Shown here in pieces: positions 1 to 7,394 of a DNA stretch of 17,406 nt. A program made the position numbers and the translations under genes. The number at the start of each line of letters is the position of its first letter. Position 1 is the stretch's first letter. The stretch is from SAR202 cluster bacterium Io17-Chloro-G7 (lineage in GTDB: Bacteria; Chloroflexota; Dehalococcoidia; UBA3495): the NCBI GenBank assembly GCA_002817055.1, contig MUCU01000027.1:1-17406 (forward strand), read 5' to 3'. Under the pieces are notes generated by a model. That model made no database searches, was not told the DNA's origin, and was given only the letters and a program-made list of their open reading frames with translations.

Positions 1-98
1 CCGCCAAGATAGCCTAGCTAATTTCCGGAAATTCCTGCAAGACCCTCATATCCCTTGCAACGACGCTCCCTTAACAATCGTCGGACAGACTCCTAGGG
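1..98. repeat. Dispersed repeat, copy A (98 bp, cut by window edge)
   Basis: This stretch matches 5632-5730 with about ten mismatches and one single-base indel; the half from 49 to 98 differs at only one base. The match stops sharply after a CCTAGGG in both copies, so one edge of the repeat is defined; the other edge lies outside the window. Read on the minus strand it is homologous to the coding sequence of a response-regulator receiver domain, including an in-frame stop (TAG here, TAA in copy B). The repeat supplies roughly the last 17 codons and the stop of the methyltransferase at 46-2181. Confidence 0.85.
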
Positions 99-2181
99 AG
101 CGGTCTTTCTTGGTGCGGAAGGACTGCCACTCGTTCTCGAAAATATAGTCTCCGGTCCAGACCTCTTCGTATTCCTCGAGCTTCAGTTGCGGCGGCTCAT
201 GCCCCGGCAATGAACTCTGACCTTCGGTTAGTTTCTTGACCCGAATAATTTCCTGTTTGCTTTCGAAGTTAAAGTCCACGGCCCAGTAGTCAATCCAGTC
301 GGTCCGGCTTTGGGTGAGCAATTCGCGGGTGACCAGGCCATTTGCGTCTTTGTTCACCTTAACAATTTGTCCCTGGTCGACCACAATTCTGCTGGCCTTG
401 TCTTTAAGGGTTGCTTCGGCGGCGGCAATGGAGTCCTGAGAGTAGAACACGGAGAAATCGGTCAGTTCCACCGCCACCTGGTTGCCTTTTACGCGGGGTG
501 TGACCTCAATAAACGAGACGTCGTGGAAGACCACCTGGTTTCGGTCCACCGCCCGTTTGTCGAAGACCTCGGCGGGAATGTACTTGGCCGCGATGTCGAT
601 TCCTTTAGACCTGGCTTCTTCCAACACGTTGGGAAACAAGCCCATCTCAAACTCAAAGCCGAGGATGTCCACCCGGGTGATGTGCTTCTGGCGGCACTCT
701 AAAATCACTTCTTCAACAAACAGGCGGGTCACCGGCAGGTTGACCGGCCCCACCGCCACCAGCCGTCCGGCCTTCTTGCCGTGGAAGGTGTTATAGCCTT
801 CCGTCCCCTCAGCGCGGTAGGCTCTTAGGATCAGGTCCAAGAAGTCAGCCTCCTTTTCTTGCAGTTGTTGCTGCTGTTCGGCTTCCCGCAAGTTTGGGTT
901 GACGCCGATGTAATGCTGACGTTCGTACTTGCCCAGGTTAAGCACCTCGAAGGCCCGGTAGTCCTGGCCCTCCTGTTTCAACTCCCGCTGCACGCCGATC
1001 ATGCGCTTGCGAGTAGTGTGGATGGCGAAATTGCCCAGGTCCGAGACGATCCACTTGCGCCCAAGCTTTTCGGCAACGGCGGAAGTGGTGCCGGAGCCAG
1101 AGAAAAAGTCGGCAACTAGGTCGCCTTCGTTGGAGGAGGTCTTGATGATGCGGTCTAGGAGTGCTTCAGGCTTTTGAGTGGGATAGTTGAGTTGCTCAGC
1201 GGACTGGTTGTGAATCTTGTTGAGGTCAGTCCAGATGTCTTGCAGCGCGGTTCCCTCATATTCGCTTTCGTACCGCTTCAAGCGAGGCTTTCCACCCTCG
1301 GATTTAGGATAGTGAATACGACCTTGCAGCTCGAATTCTTCCATTTGCTCCTTCAAGTAAGCCCATGTCCTACGCGGCGCAGGCCAGACACCCTTCCACT
1401 CATATATTAGATTGCCTCCGTCGCCGTGGCGCGGCGCATCCAATGGCAACCGGTTGTACCGTTCATTCCGTCCTGGGTCGAACTGATCGAAGAACTGCTC
1501 GATGTATTCTTGGCTTGGCTTTTGAAGTGTCCGATTCCAAATTCGCCTGTCAGTCTTCGAGTAATAGAATAGAGTGTCATGGATGTTTCCACACCGAGTT
1601 GGATCGTTGTGGGCAAAAGCTCGTCTCCATATGATTTCGTTAACGAATGACCCAAATCCAAAGACCTCATCCATCGCATGACGCAGAAATCCACTAACTC
1701 TCCAATCACAGTGCACATAAATGCTGCCATCATCAGCCAGCAGATCCCGCATCAGCACCAGCCGTTCGTAAATCATGGTAATGAAAGAATCCGCGCCCTT
1801 GCCCCAGGTATCCCGGTAGGCGATCTCTTCCAGGATGTTGGGCCTCTTGGTGAAGGTGTCGCCGCCGATCTCGATGTCCATACTGAAATCAGCGCCCACG
1901 TCGAAGGGCGGGTCGATGTAGATTAGTTTGATGCCGCCTTGGGCTTCTATCTCCTCCCGCAGTGGGCCGTTCTTTAGGCTGGAAAGGATGAGCTTGTTGT
2001 CGCCCCAGATTAGCTTGTTGGTCCAGCCCTTGAGTTGGCGTCCGCGTGAATCCAGGTCAAATAGGCTCCCTTGCAAACGAGTGTCTTTCTCGGAGCGGGG
2101 TTCGTCCACCTGCTCTATCACCTGGAAGGGTAGGACAACATTGCTGACTTCATTGGTCTTCCCGTTCCAGACCAGTTCCAC
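46..2181 (-). CDS. Site-specific DNA methyltransferase (adenine-type, Mod-like), 5'-truncated by a stop codon
   Basis: A 711-residue open frame encoding a beta-group DNA amino-methyltransferase. The catalytic motif DPPF is at residues 90-93, the target-recognition region follows, then YPTQKP at 333-338 and the AdoMet-binding motif FSGSGTT at 360-366. This order (IV before I) is that of type III Mod proteins and related N6-adenine enzymes, which transfer a methyl group from S-adenosylmethionine to DNA. The frame opens with a GTG that has no good ribosome-binding site. The same frame continues upstream past one TAA (2194-2196) to an ATG at 2289 with a strong Shine-Dalgarno, so the natural start was probably 2289. 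The last ~17 residues are encoded by the repeat at 1-98, so the native C-terminus may also be lost. No Res/helicase or endonuclease partner is visible. Family call is firm; activity is uncertain. Confidence 0.9.
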   Translation of the reverse strand: MELVWNGKTNEVSNVVLPFQVIEQVDEPRSEKDTRLQGSLFDLDSRGRQLKGWTNKLIWGDNKLILSSLKNGPLREEIEAQGGIKLIYIDPPFDVGADFSMDIEIGGDTFTKRPNILEEIAYRDTWGKGADSFITMIYERLVLMRDLLADDGSIYVHCDWRVSGFLRHAMDEVFGFGSFVNEIIWRRAFAHNDPTRCGNIHDTLFYYSKTDRRIWNRTLQKPSQEYIEQFFDQFDPGRNERYNRLPLDAPRHGDGGNLIYEWKGVWPAPRRTWAYLKEQMEEFELQGRIHYPKSEGGKPRLKRYESEYEGTALQDIWTDLNKIHNQSAEQLNYPTQKPEALLDRIIKTSSNEGDLVADFFSGSGTTSAVAEKLGRKWIVSDLGNFAIHTTRKRMIGVQRELKQEGQDYRAFEVLNLGKYERQHYIGVNPNLREAEQQQQLQEKEADFLDLILRAYRAEGTEGYNTFHGKKAGRLVAVGPVNLPVTRLFVEEVILECRQKHITRVDILGFEFEMGLFPNVLEEARSKGIDIAAKYIPAEVFDKRAVDRNQVVFHDVSFIEVTPRVKGNQVAVELTDFSVFYSQDSIAAAEATLKDKASRIVVDQGQIVKVNKDANGLVTRELLTQSRTDWIDYWAVDFNFESKQEIIRVKKLTEGQSSLPGHEPPQLKLEEYEEVWTGDYIFENEWQSFRTKKDRSLGVCPTIVKGASLQGI

Positions 2182-2193
2182 TTCTCGCTTGTC

Positions 2194-2289
2194 TTAGAAC
2201 AGCAGAAACCGGTACTTGTCGGGCAGGGGTCTGTCGGCTTCCAGGAACCGGATAATTTCCTGCTGCTCTGGATCGGTGAGACGCGGCAT
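2194..2289 (-). pseudogene. Original 5' end of the methyltransferase gene, now a 31-codon leader ORF
   Basis: On the minus strand an ATG at 2289, preceded by AAAGGAG with a good spacing, opens a 31-codon frame that starts MPRLTDPEQQEII and ends LPDKYRFLLF before a TAA at 2194-2196. After the stop the same frame reads DKREVELVWNGK and runs directly into the 711-residue methyltransferase. The peptide has the look of the short N-terminal extension these Mod-like enzymes carry, and FLLF(stop)DKRE reads naturally with Glu in place of the stop, so a single GAA-to-TAA change would explain it. Re-initiation at the GTG 15 bases downstream is possible but has no clear ribosome-binding site. Confidence 0.8.
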
Positions 2290-2416
2290 GGATGCTCCTT
2301 TCGGTTGTGGGCCTGGCTGCCTGGCGCTGGTCTAGCTGCCCTTACTCGTCGAGGTTTAACGGTTAGATGTGCGCTCCCATTTTACACATATTTCGGTAAG
2401 ACTTAAACCACCACCG

Positions 2417-3517
2417 TCAGTCAAACGTGATTACCGTCCTCGCCCCCAAGCCCCCTCTCAAGTCGTCCAAGGCCGCATTTATCTGCTCCAAGGGGCGGGT
2501 GCGGGTGACCATTTCGTCCAGCTTCAGTTTTCCTGCCTCATACAGCTGTGCCAGCTTCAGGAAGTCCACATGGGTATTCGATGACCCGTACAGGCTGCCC
2601 TTAATGGTCCGCTCCTGCATCACCAAACGGCTGTCGAATGTGGGCCTCGCTTCCGTCGAAGGAACGCCTACCATGACGCAGGTGCCGCCCCAATGGATGC
2701 TGCGGTAAGCCTGGCTAAAGGTTTCCTCCCGGCCAATAGCCTCGAAGGCGTAATCCACGCCCCTGCCCTCGGTCAAATCCCGGATTCCCCGAATAGCGTC
2801 TTCGTGGGACGCATTCACGGTATGGGTTGCACCCAACTCTTTGGCCAAGCTCAGCCGCTCCTCCACCAAATCGATGGCGATTACGGGTTGGGCCCCGGAA
2901 ATTGCGGCCCCTTGAATCACGCTCAAGCCCACCCCGCCGCAACCGAAAACGGCCACTGAGCTGCCCGGCTCTACCTTGGCCGTGTTTATAGCGGCGCCCA
3001 CTCCTGTTGTAACGCAGCAGCCTATCAAGGCTAGCTTGTCCAAGGGTGCGTTCGCTCCGACCTTGATGGCTCCCTGCTGGGGCACCACCGTGTATTCGGC
3101 GAAGCACGACGTGGCGGAAAAGTGGTTTAATTCTTCGCCCTTGTTGTTGGATAAACGTGAGGTGCCATCGTAAAGGTTGCCGCCCAAACGTAACGCAGGC
3201 TCACACAGGTTGGGCTTGCCTCGGCGGCAGTAGAAACAGGTCCCGCAAGATGGAATGAAAGAGAAAATCACGTGGTCGCCAGGTTGGAGTCCGATCACCC
3301 CCGGCCCGACCGTTTCGACCACGCCAGCCCCTTCGTGACCCAAGACGGAGGGCAAGGGATAGGGAATCACCCCTTCGATGACCGAAAGGTCGCTGTGGCA
3401 CACACCGGCTCCAGCCACCTTGACCAACACCTCGCCTTCCTTGGGAGCCTGAAGCTCCACTTCCTCTATTTCCAGCGGCCCGCCCAATCGGTACAACACG
3501 GCTGCTTTCGTCTTCAC
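2417..3517 (-). CDS. Zinc-dependent alcohol dehydrogenase (MDR family)
   Basis: A medium-chain dehydrogenase/reductase of about 366 residues that should interconvert an alcohol and an aldehyde with NAD(H) in the cytoplasm. Catalytic zinc ligands are visible as Cys40 (GVCHSD), His61-Glu62 (GHE) and Cys167 (LIGCC). The structural-zinc cysteines Cys91, Cys94, Cys97 and Cys105 lie in the lobe CGTCFYCRRGKPNLC. The Rossmann motif GCGGVG is at 192-197, and an acidic residue (Asp216) at the end of the next strand favours NAD over NADP. Numbering is from a GTG at 3517, chosen because AGGTGAG lies five bases upstream and the protein then begins MKTKAAVL, as is usual in the family; a GTG at 3526 would add three residues. 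The physiological alcohol cannot be told. It stands alone, with the dispersed repeat upstream. Confidence 0.93.
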   Translation of the reverse strand: MKTKAAVLYRLGGPLEIEEVELQAPKEGEVLVKVAGAGVCHSDLSVIEGVIPYPLPSVLGHEGAGVVETVGPGVIGLQPGDHVIFSFIPSCGTCFYCRRGKPNLCEPALRLGGNLYDGTSRLSNNKGEELNHFSATSCFAEYTVVPQQGAIKVGANAPLDKLALIGCCVTTGVGAAINTAKVEPGSSVAVFGCGGVGLSVIQGAAISGAQPVIAIDLVEERLSLAKELGATHTVNASHEDAIRGIRDLTEGRGVDYAFEAIGREETFSQAYRSIHWGGTCVMVGVPSTEARPTFDSRLVMQERTIKGSLYGSSNTHVDFLKLAQLYEAGKLKLDEMVTRTRPLEQINAALDDLRGGLGARTVITFD

Positions 3518-3570
3518 TTTTCTCACCTGATTTGTCGAAGTTTCTTATAACCGGCCAATTCACGACAGAG

Positions 3571-3640
3571 GTCGCCGAGAACGCAGAGTTAAGGGAATTT
3601 ATTTCATGTTTCTCTGCGGCCTCCGCGCGCTCTGCGGCGA
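3571..3640. repeat. CGCAGAG / CTCTGCG dispersed-repeat element
   Basis: The gap between the two minus-strand genes holds a GC-rich inverted pattern: CGCAGAG at 3582-3588 faces CTCTGCG at 3612-3618, followed by a second CTCTGCGGCG at 3630-3639. Runs of this kind (alternating CTCTGCG and CGCAGAG words) are known as dispersed intergenic repeats in many environmental bacterial genomes. This is recognised by pattern only. It could fold as RNA but lacks the U-tract of a terminator. Confidence 0.5.
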
Positions 3641-3655
3641 AAAGTATTGGATTCT

Positions 3656-4756
3656 CTAGAGCGCGGATTCTTTCTGCGCCAAGCTCTCGAACCAAGGTAA
3701 CACCAGATGTTCGTTGATGCTGGAGGTGTAGGCATGCCCCCAGTCCGGAAGCTCTTCATAGGTCGCGTTGTAGCCGATACGGGTTAATAGATCATACCCT
3801 TTGCGAATTGAATCCACGCTAAAGATATGGTCCTGCACTCCGTGAACTATATATATGGGCAACTCTATGCCTTGCTTCTTACGCAGCATCCCGTCCAACA
3901 TCCCGTGAAAATCGCCAGCGATGGGTGAAATCCCGGCGAACATCTCAGGAGAGCTCAGGCCGTACAAGTAGGTGAAGGTCCCGCCATCAGACAATCCAGA
4001 CAGGTACACTCGACTTTTATCCACCGCATAAGTGCTACAGACGTCCTGAAAAATTGCAGTTATGGAACTAACATCGAGCATAGGCCGCAGCACCGACCAA
4101 GTCACATCCATAGATTTGGGCGCAAGCAGCATATAGCTTTTGCTCTTGGCGGGCCGTAGCCACGACCAAATATAGTGATCACCTCTTCCATTAGCCCCGT
4201 GGAGACAAATAATGAGGGGCCAATTCTGCTGCGGGGTATAGCTCTCCGGCACGTACAGAGAATAGTTGGAAAGACGGTTGGTCCGCCTGTTGTGAATCAT
4301 GCCAACTGGAACGCCTGCGTCCGGCGAGGTGGTCTCCAGCGCTTCTTGATTAGGCAGCGCTTCGGCCATTAGCCAATAGGATTGCAATGCAGGCAGATTG
4401 CCCCGGCACTGATATAAAAGATCCAGGGCTCGGCACAGTTCCCGGCGGCTACTCACAGAAGCCGCTGGGTAATCCCTCTCGCTTGCCTGCAAAAATGCTT
4501 CGGTGGCGTTGCCACAATGCCTGATTGCGGCGGTGAAGGCATCATGAAACTGACTGGGGGGATCCGGCTGAGAGAGTTGGCCCAGCTCATCCAGAAGTGT
4601 GGGGAACATATTCCCCGTCACTTCTTGCAAACGTGACTGAGAAGCCCCGACCTTTCCGATGCCCATATTTTCTTGAATGGATTCGAAGGTTTGTAAGAAC
4701 CGCAGGAGGTTCTCATCAGCGGCGTGGACTACCTGAGTGTATCGTTCGTCAGCCAT
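3656..4756 (-). CDS. Alpha/beta-hydrolase, PHB-depolymerase/esterase-like, with helical N-terminal extension
   Basis: A 366-residue protein. Residues ~155-366 form a serine hydrolase of the esterase/PHB-depolymerase type: oxyanion-hole HG at 186-187 (LHGANGRGD), nucleophile Ser256 in GLSDGG, acid Asp309 (HGVQDH) and His341 (DWGHAY). It should hydrolyse an ester or similar bond; the substrate is unknown. Residues 1-145 have no motif I recognise and look mostly helical, which is unusual for plain secreted esterases. There is no signal peptide, so it is probably cytoplasmic. The ATG start has GAGGGT upstream. It is divergent from the small gene at 4850. Confidence 0.85.
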   Translation of the reverse strand: MADERYTQVVHAADENLLRFLQTFESIQENMGIGKVGASQSRLQEVTGNMFPTLLDELGQLSQPDPPSQFHDAFTAAIRHCGNATEAFLQASERDYPAASVSSRRELCRALDLLYQCRGNLPALQSYWLMAEALPNQEALETTSPDAGVPVGMIHNRRTNRLSNYSLYVPESYTPQQNWPLIICLHGANGRGDHYIWSWLRPAKSKSYMLLAPKSMDVTWSVLRPMLDVSSITAIFQDVCSTYAVDKSRVYLSGLSDGGTFTYLYGLSSPEMFAGISPIAGDFHGMLDGMLRKKQGIELPIYIVHGVQDHIFSVDSIRKGYDLLTRIGYNATYEELPDWGHAYTSSINEHLVLPWFESLAQKESAL

Positions 4757-4778
4757 GCTACCCTCATTCTAGACAAGG

Positions 4779-4784
4779 TATAAT
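4779..4784 (+). promoter_or_regulatory. Possible -10 box (TATAAT)
   Basis: A perfect TATAAT lies in the 93-bp gap between the divergent genes at 4756 and 4850, about 65 bases upstream of the latter. No convincing -35 hexamer is seen at the expected distance, so this is only a candidate. Confidence 0.3.
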
Positions 4785-4849
4785 TTCCGCCAAGCTACGG
4801 TTAGGTCCATAATATTAAACGCTAAGAACCAAAAGGAGCGTTAAGTGTC

Positions 4850-5149
4850 ATGCTATATATGCTGTCTTTGAACCATAGTCCCGACAAATGCCCCGGCGTC
4901 GCCGTCGAGATACGGGACCGGGTGTTGGTCATGGCTTCTACTATGACCGAAGTCTTGAAGTCTTATAATTGCACATTCCAGGGTGGATGGGTCAGCAAGT
5001 CGGCCCACCAGACGTTTATTTTAATCGACGGTCCCAACGCCCACGCAGTAGACGATGCTGTAGTAGACTTGGGTCTGGCAGTGTGGAACACCTCCACATT
5101 CTATCCGGTGATCACTTTAGACGAGGCGGTAGGCGGGTTGCCCGATTGA
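4850..5149 (+). CDS. Small conserved protein of alpha/beta-barrel (DUF3303-like) type
   Basis: A 99-residue protein with no signal peptide or membrane segment. It begins MLYMLSLNHSPDKCPG and contains a central QGGWVSKSAHQTFILIDGPN and a late LGLAVWNTSTFYPVITLDEA. The alternation of strand, helix and strand and its size fit the small dimeric ferredoxin-like (alpha/beta-barrel) proteins, such as DUF3303 or muconolactone-isomerase-like families. No catalytic residues can be named and its role is unknown. GGAG at 4835-4838 is the likely ribosome-binding site, eleven bases before the ATG. It is transcribed away from the hydrolase gene at 3656-4756. Confidence 0.7.
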   Translation: MLYMLSLNHSPDKCPGVAVEIRDRVLVMASTMTEVLKSYNCTFQGGWVSKSAHQTFILIDGPNAHAVDDAVVDLGLAVWNTSTFYPVITLDEAVGGLPD

Positions 5150-5500
5150 TATAGGTTCCCAGGGATAATTGGTCAGACAATGTTCGTGCGGTTATCAGCG
5201 GGATCGCTTTTATGACTGCCTTCAGGGGCATCTATCGCTCACACCACGAACACGGGTCAAGCGCGCTGCACATGGCCAGGGAAGGCGTTATAGACTTGGA
5301 ACGATCGCGTGCGTGGTGGCGCTATGGTATTGTGTCGGCGTAGGAGGCCCTAGTCCAGTGGCTGATTTGGACGGCAAGGGTGTCCGTACCGTTCTCCCAG
5401 GCTACCTGGAAACACATATGAAACCAGGCCCGAGAACAGTTTACACCTGGAACAGGGTCTGGCGGGGTTGATCAATTTTCGACTCCACCAAGTTTCTGGC
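5150..5500. other. Gene-poor stretch, no convincing gene
   Basis: Several overlapping plus-strand frames of 60-100 codons exist here, but none has a clear ribosome-binding site plus family features. One frame, open from 5155, contains a short stretch reading VRAVISGIAFMTAFRGIY that resembles part of a membrane segment; it ends at a TAG near 5339. The stretch adjoins the decayed receiver-domain fragment and is most simply degraded DNA. Confidence 0.5.
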
Positions 5501-5730
5501 TCAGTGATCTAATATCTCGCGTACTTTGATCGCCAATTTCTTGGGATCATCCGGTTTAGGCAAGAATTCGAATCCCGCTGTTATGCTAACTGAGCTGAAT
5601 TCAGATTGATCTGCGTATCCAGAGGTCCCTCCAACCAAGACGGCTTAGATAATTTCCGGAAATTCCCGCAAAGACGTTCATATCCCTTGCAACGGCGCTC
5701 CCTTAACAATCGTCGGACAGACTCCTAGGG
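5501..5730 (-). pseudogene. Remnant of a response-regulator receiver domain
   Basis: The minus-strand frame ending in TGA at 5501-5503 reads SGYADQSEF...SITAGFEFLPKP, then DDPKKLAIKVREILDH. This is the C-terminal half of a CheY-like receiver: the strand-4 region with GYAD, the conserved Lys of the LPKP motif (strand 5) and the final helix. Upstream the frame meets a TAA (about 5645-5647) in REFPEII(stop)AVLVGG, and a single-base shift is needed before that to keep reading. The phospho-accepting Asp region is absent. It was probably the C-terminus of a response regulator or hybrid histidine kinase and cannot now be functional. Its 5' part coincides with repeat copy B. Confidence 0.75.
5632..5730. 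repeat. Dispersed repeat, copy B
   Basis: Partner of the repeat at 1-98. The last ~50 bases (to CCTAGGG at 5730) are nearly identical to copy A; the first ~45 bases have most of the differences and one extra base. Sequence beyond 5730 is unrelated to that beyond 98, which marks a real junction. The copies are in the same orientation, 5.6 kb apart. Confidence 0.85.
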
Positions 5731-5764
5731 CATTGCTAATGTCAATGACTGCAGAGGGTATAAT

Positions 5765-5866
5765 ATGCTAACCAGAGACGATTTCCGATGCGGGGTGTTA
5801 GAGAGGGAAGACGGAATCGAGGCAACCCTGTTCCATGAAGAGGCACAGGTCAGGAATAGGTCTTAA
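5765..5866 (+). CDS. Possible 33-residue micro-ORF
   Basis: An ATG with GAGGG six bases upstream opens a 33-codon frame, MLTRDDFRCGVLERE... to ...EAQVRNRS, ending in TAA. The composition is strongly charged and no family is recognised. It lies between the repeat and the convergent amidase gene. It could be a true small gene, the start of a lost gene, or chance. Confidence 0.25.
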   Translation: MLTRDDFRCGVLEREDGIEATLFHEEAQVRNRS

Positions 5867-5874
5867 GCCATGCT

Positions 5875-7311
5875 TTAAACCGGCGGCCTCAGGTTATGCC
5901 ACTGCGTAGCTTGCTCGTAGGCGTAGCCCACCTGGCACAGCATCGGCTCAGCCAAGCGCTTTCCAACGAACTGAATGCTCAATGGCAGGCCTTCACCGTT
6001 CAGACCGCAGGGGAGAGAAAGAGTCGGAGCGCCATTGAAGTCGAAGGGAATGGTGAAACGGCCCCAATGGCCGTCGTCCTCCCCATCGCCCATGGGACCG
6101 TATAGGTCTTCCGCCTTTACCACGCCCGGAGCCGTGTTCATGGACGGTGATACCAGTATATCTATGTCTTCAAATACTTTGGCCAGGAGACCGTTACAGG
6201 CAGCGCGCACGTTATTGGCTACGGCGTACTCTGCTCCGGTAACACCGGCGCCTTTGTCCAGCCAGGCTCGGAACCAGAGGCCGTAGACATCCCTCTGCGA
6301 TGGATAGGTGTTCCGATGAGCCGCCACGGCCTCGGCGGCGCAGAGTACGTTCCACGCTTTAACGTACTCCGTGGTGTCGGGCATGGTGAGCGGAATAATC
6401 TGTGCGCCCAACCTCCCCATGATCCGCACGCTGGCCAATACGGCTTCGGATAATTCGGCGTCAATATTCTCCGTGACGTAGCGCTCGTCCAATCCGATGC
6501 GGATGCCCTGGACGCCTCTTTCCAGCCCGTCAAGCATGTTTGGCACCGGGGCAAGCAACGATGTCGGGTCGTTCGCGTCGTGCCCGGCGATGGCCTGCAG
6601 TACGATCCCGGCATCGGACACGCTGCGGGTCATGGGGCCCACATGGTCCATGGACTCAGCCAAGGCCATCACACCGAAGCGACTTACCCGGCCCCAAGTT
6701 GGTTTTAGGCCCACAATACCGCAAGCGGCCGCCGGGAACCGTATGGAGCCGCCGGTGTCGCTGCCCAGCGAGCCGAAACACATCCCCGCCGCAGTAGCGA
6801 CACCGGAGCCGCTGGAAGATGCGCCGCTCCAGCGTTGCGGGTCCCAGGGATTTACCGGTATCTGAAACTCAGGGTGATAGCCGGCCATGGCCCCTTCGGT
6901 GAGGTTGAGTTTGCCCAATAAAATGGCTCCGGCCGCCAGGAGTTTCGCTATTACGGTTGCGTCAAAATCGGGAATGTGCTCCCGCAGCACCCTGGCCCCT
7001 GCCATGGTGGGGACGTTTTTGGTAAAGCACAGGTCCTTGACCGCAACCGGTACGCCGTGGAGAGGTCCCAAGTAACGCCCTTGGCCGATTGCTTGCTCGG
7101 CGGCCTTGGCCGATGACAGCGCATGCTCGGCCATCACGGTGGCGAAGCTCTTCAGACGACTGTCCAAGGCGTCGATACGGCCCAGCATTGCCTGGGTAAC
7201 TTCCACCGGGGACAGTTGCCTCGAGTGAATCAGGCCGGCCAGCTCGGTTATCGTCTTGAAGTGCAACGGCGTTTCGGTCATTGGTCGTCTCTGTATGGTC
7301 TTCCTATTCAT
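5875..7311 (-). CDS. Amidase-signature family amidohydrolase
   Basis: A 478-residue amidase-signature enzyme, close to the usual length of the family. The Ser-cisSer-Lys triad is visible: Lys92 in VAVKDL, Ser165 in the WSGASSSGSG loop and Ser189 in GSDTGGSIRFPAA. It should hydrolyse an amide to acid and ammonia, or be a GatA-like protein. The lack of gatB/gatC neighbours and the divergence of the glycine-rich loop favour a stand-alone amidase of unknown substrate. The first ATG (7311) has no clear ribosome-binding site; an ATG at 7281 (MTETPLHFKTI) is equally possible and fits family N-termini better. It lies 83 bp downstream of the MetE-like gene on the same strand. Confidence 0.93.
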   Translation of the reverse strand: MNRKTIQRRPMTETPLHFKTITELAGLIHSRQLSPVEVTQAMLGRIDALDSRLKSFATVMAEHALSSAKAAEQAIGQGRYLGPLHGVPVAVKDLCFTKNVPTMAGARVLREHIPDFDATVIAKLLAAGAILLGKLNLTEGAMAGYHPEFQIPVNPWDPQRWSGASSSGSGVATAAGMCFGSLGSDTGGSIRFPAAACGIVGLKPTWGRVSRFGVMALAESMDHVGPMTRSVSDAGIVLQAIAGHDANDPTSLLAPVPNMLDGLERGVQGIRIGLDERYVTENIDAELSEAVLASVRIMGRLGAQIIPLTMPDTTEYVKAWNVLCAAEAVAAHRNTYPSQRDVYGLWFRAWLDKGAGVTGAEYAVANNVRAACNGLLAKVFEDIDILVSPSMNTAPGVVKAEDLYGPMGDGEDDGHWGRFTIPFDFNGAPTLSLPCGLNGEGLPLSIQFVGKRLAEPMLCQVGYAYEQATQWHNLRPPV

Positions 7312-7313
7312 AG

Positions 7314-7341
7314 TTAGATAGTACTGTTCTTAGATAGCACT
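7314..7341. repeat. Short direct repeat upstream of the amidase gene
   Basis: TTAGATAGTACT (7314-7325) and TTAGATAGCACT (7330-7341) differ at one base and start 16 bp apart, immediately upstream of the amidase start. The spacing is about one and a half helical turns. It may be a regulator-binding pair, or chance in an AT-rich spacer. Confidence 0.35.
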
Positions 7342-7350
7342 TGGACATTT

Positions 7351-7388
7351 GCCGGGTCTAAATCACCTGCTCCAACCCCTTACCCGGC
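7351..7388 (-). terminator. Weak hairpin after the MetE-like gene
   Basis: GCCGGGT (7351-7357) and ACCCGGC (7382-7388) form a 7-bp inverted repeat with a 24-base loop just past the MetE-like stop codon. There is no U-tract on the minus strand, so this is only a possible processing or pause site. Confidence 0.2.
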
Positions 7389-7394
7389 CCGTCT

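Noticed and set aside
5169..5471. 100-codon plus-strand ORF
   Set aside because: No ribosome-binding site, odd composition, no family resemblance, and it lies in a stretch of decayed DNA.
5875..7311. GatA subunit of the Glu-tRNA(Gln) amidotransferase
   Set aside because: No gatB or gatC adjacent and the glycine-serine loop is not the usual GatA form; a stand-alone amidase is likelier.
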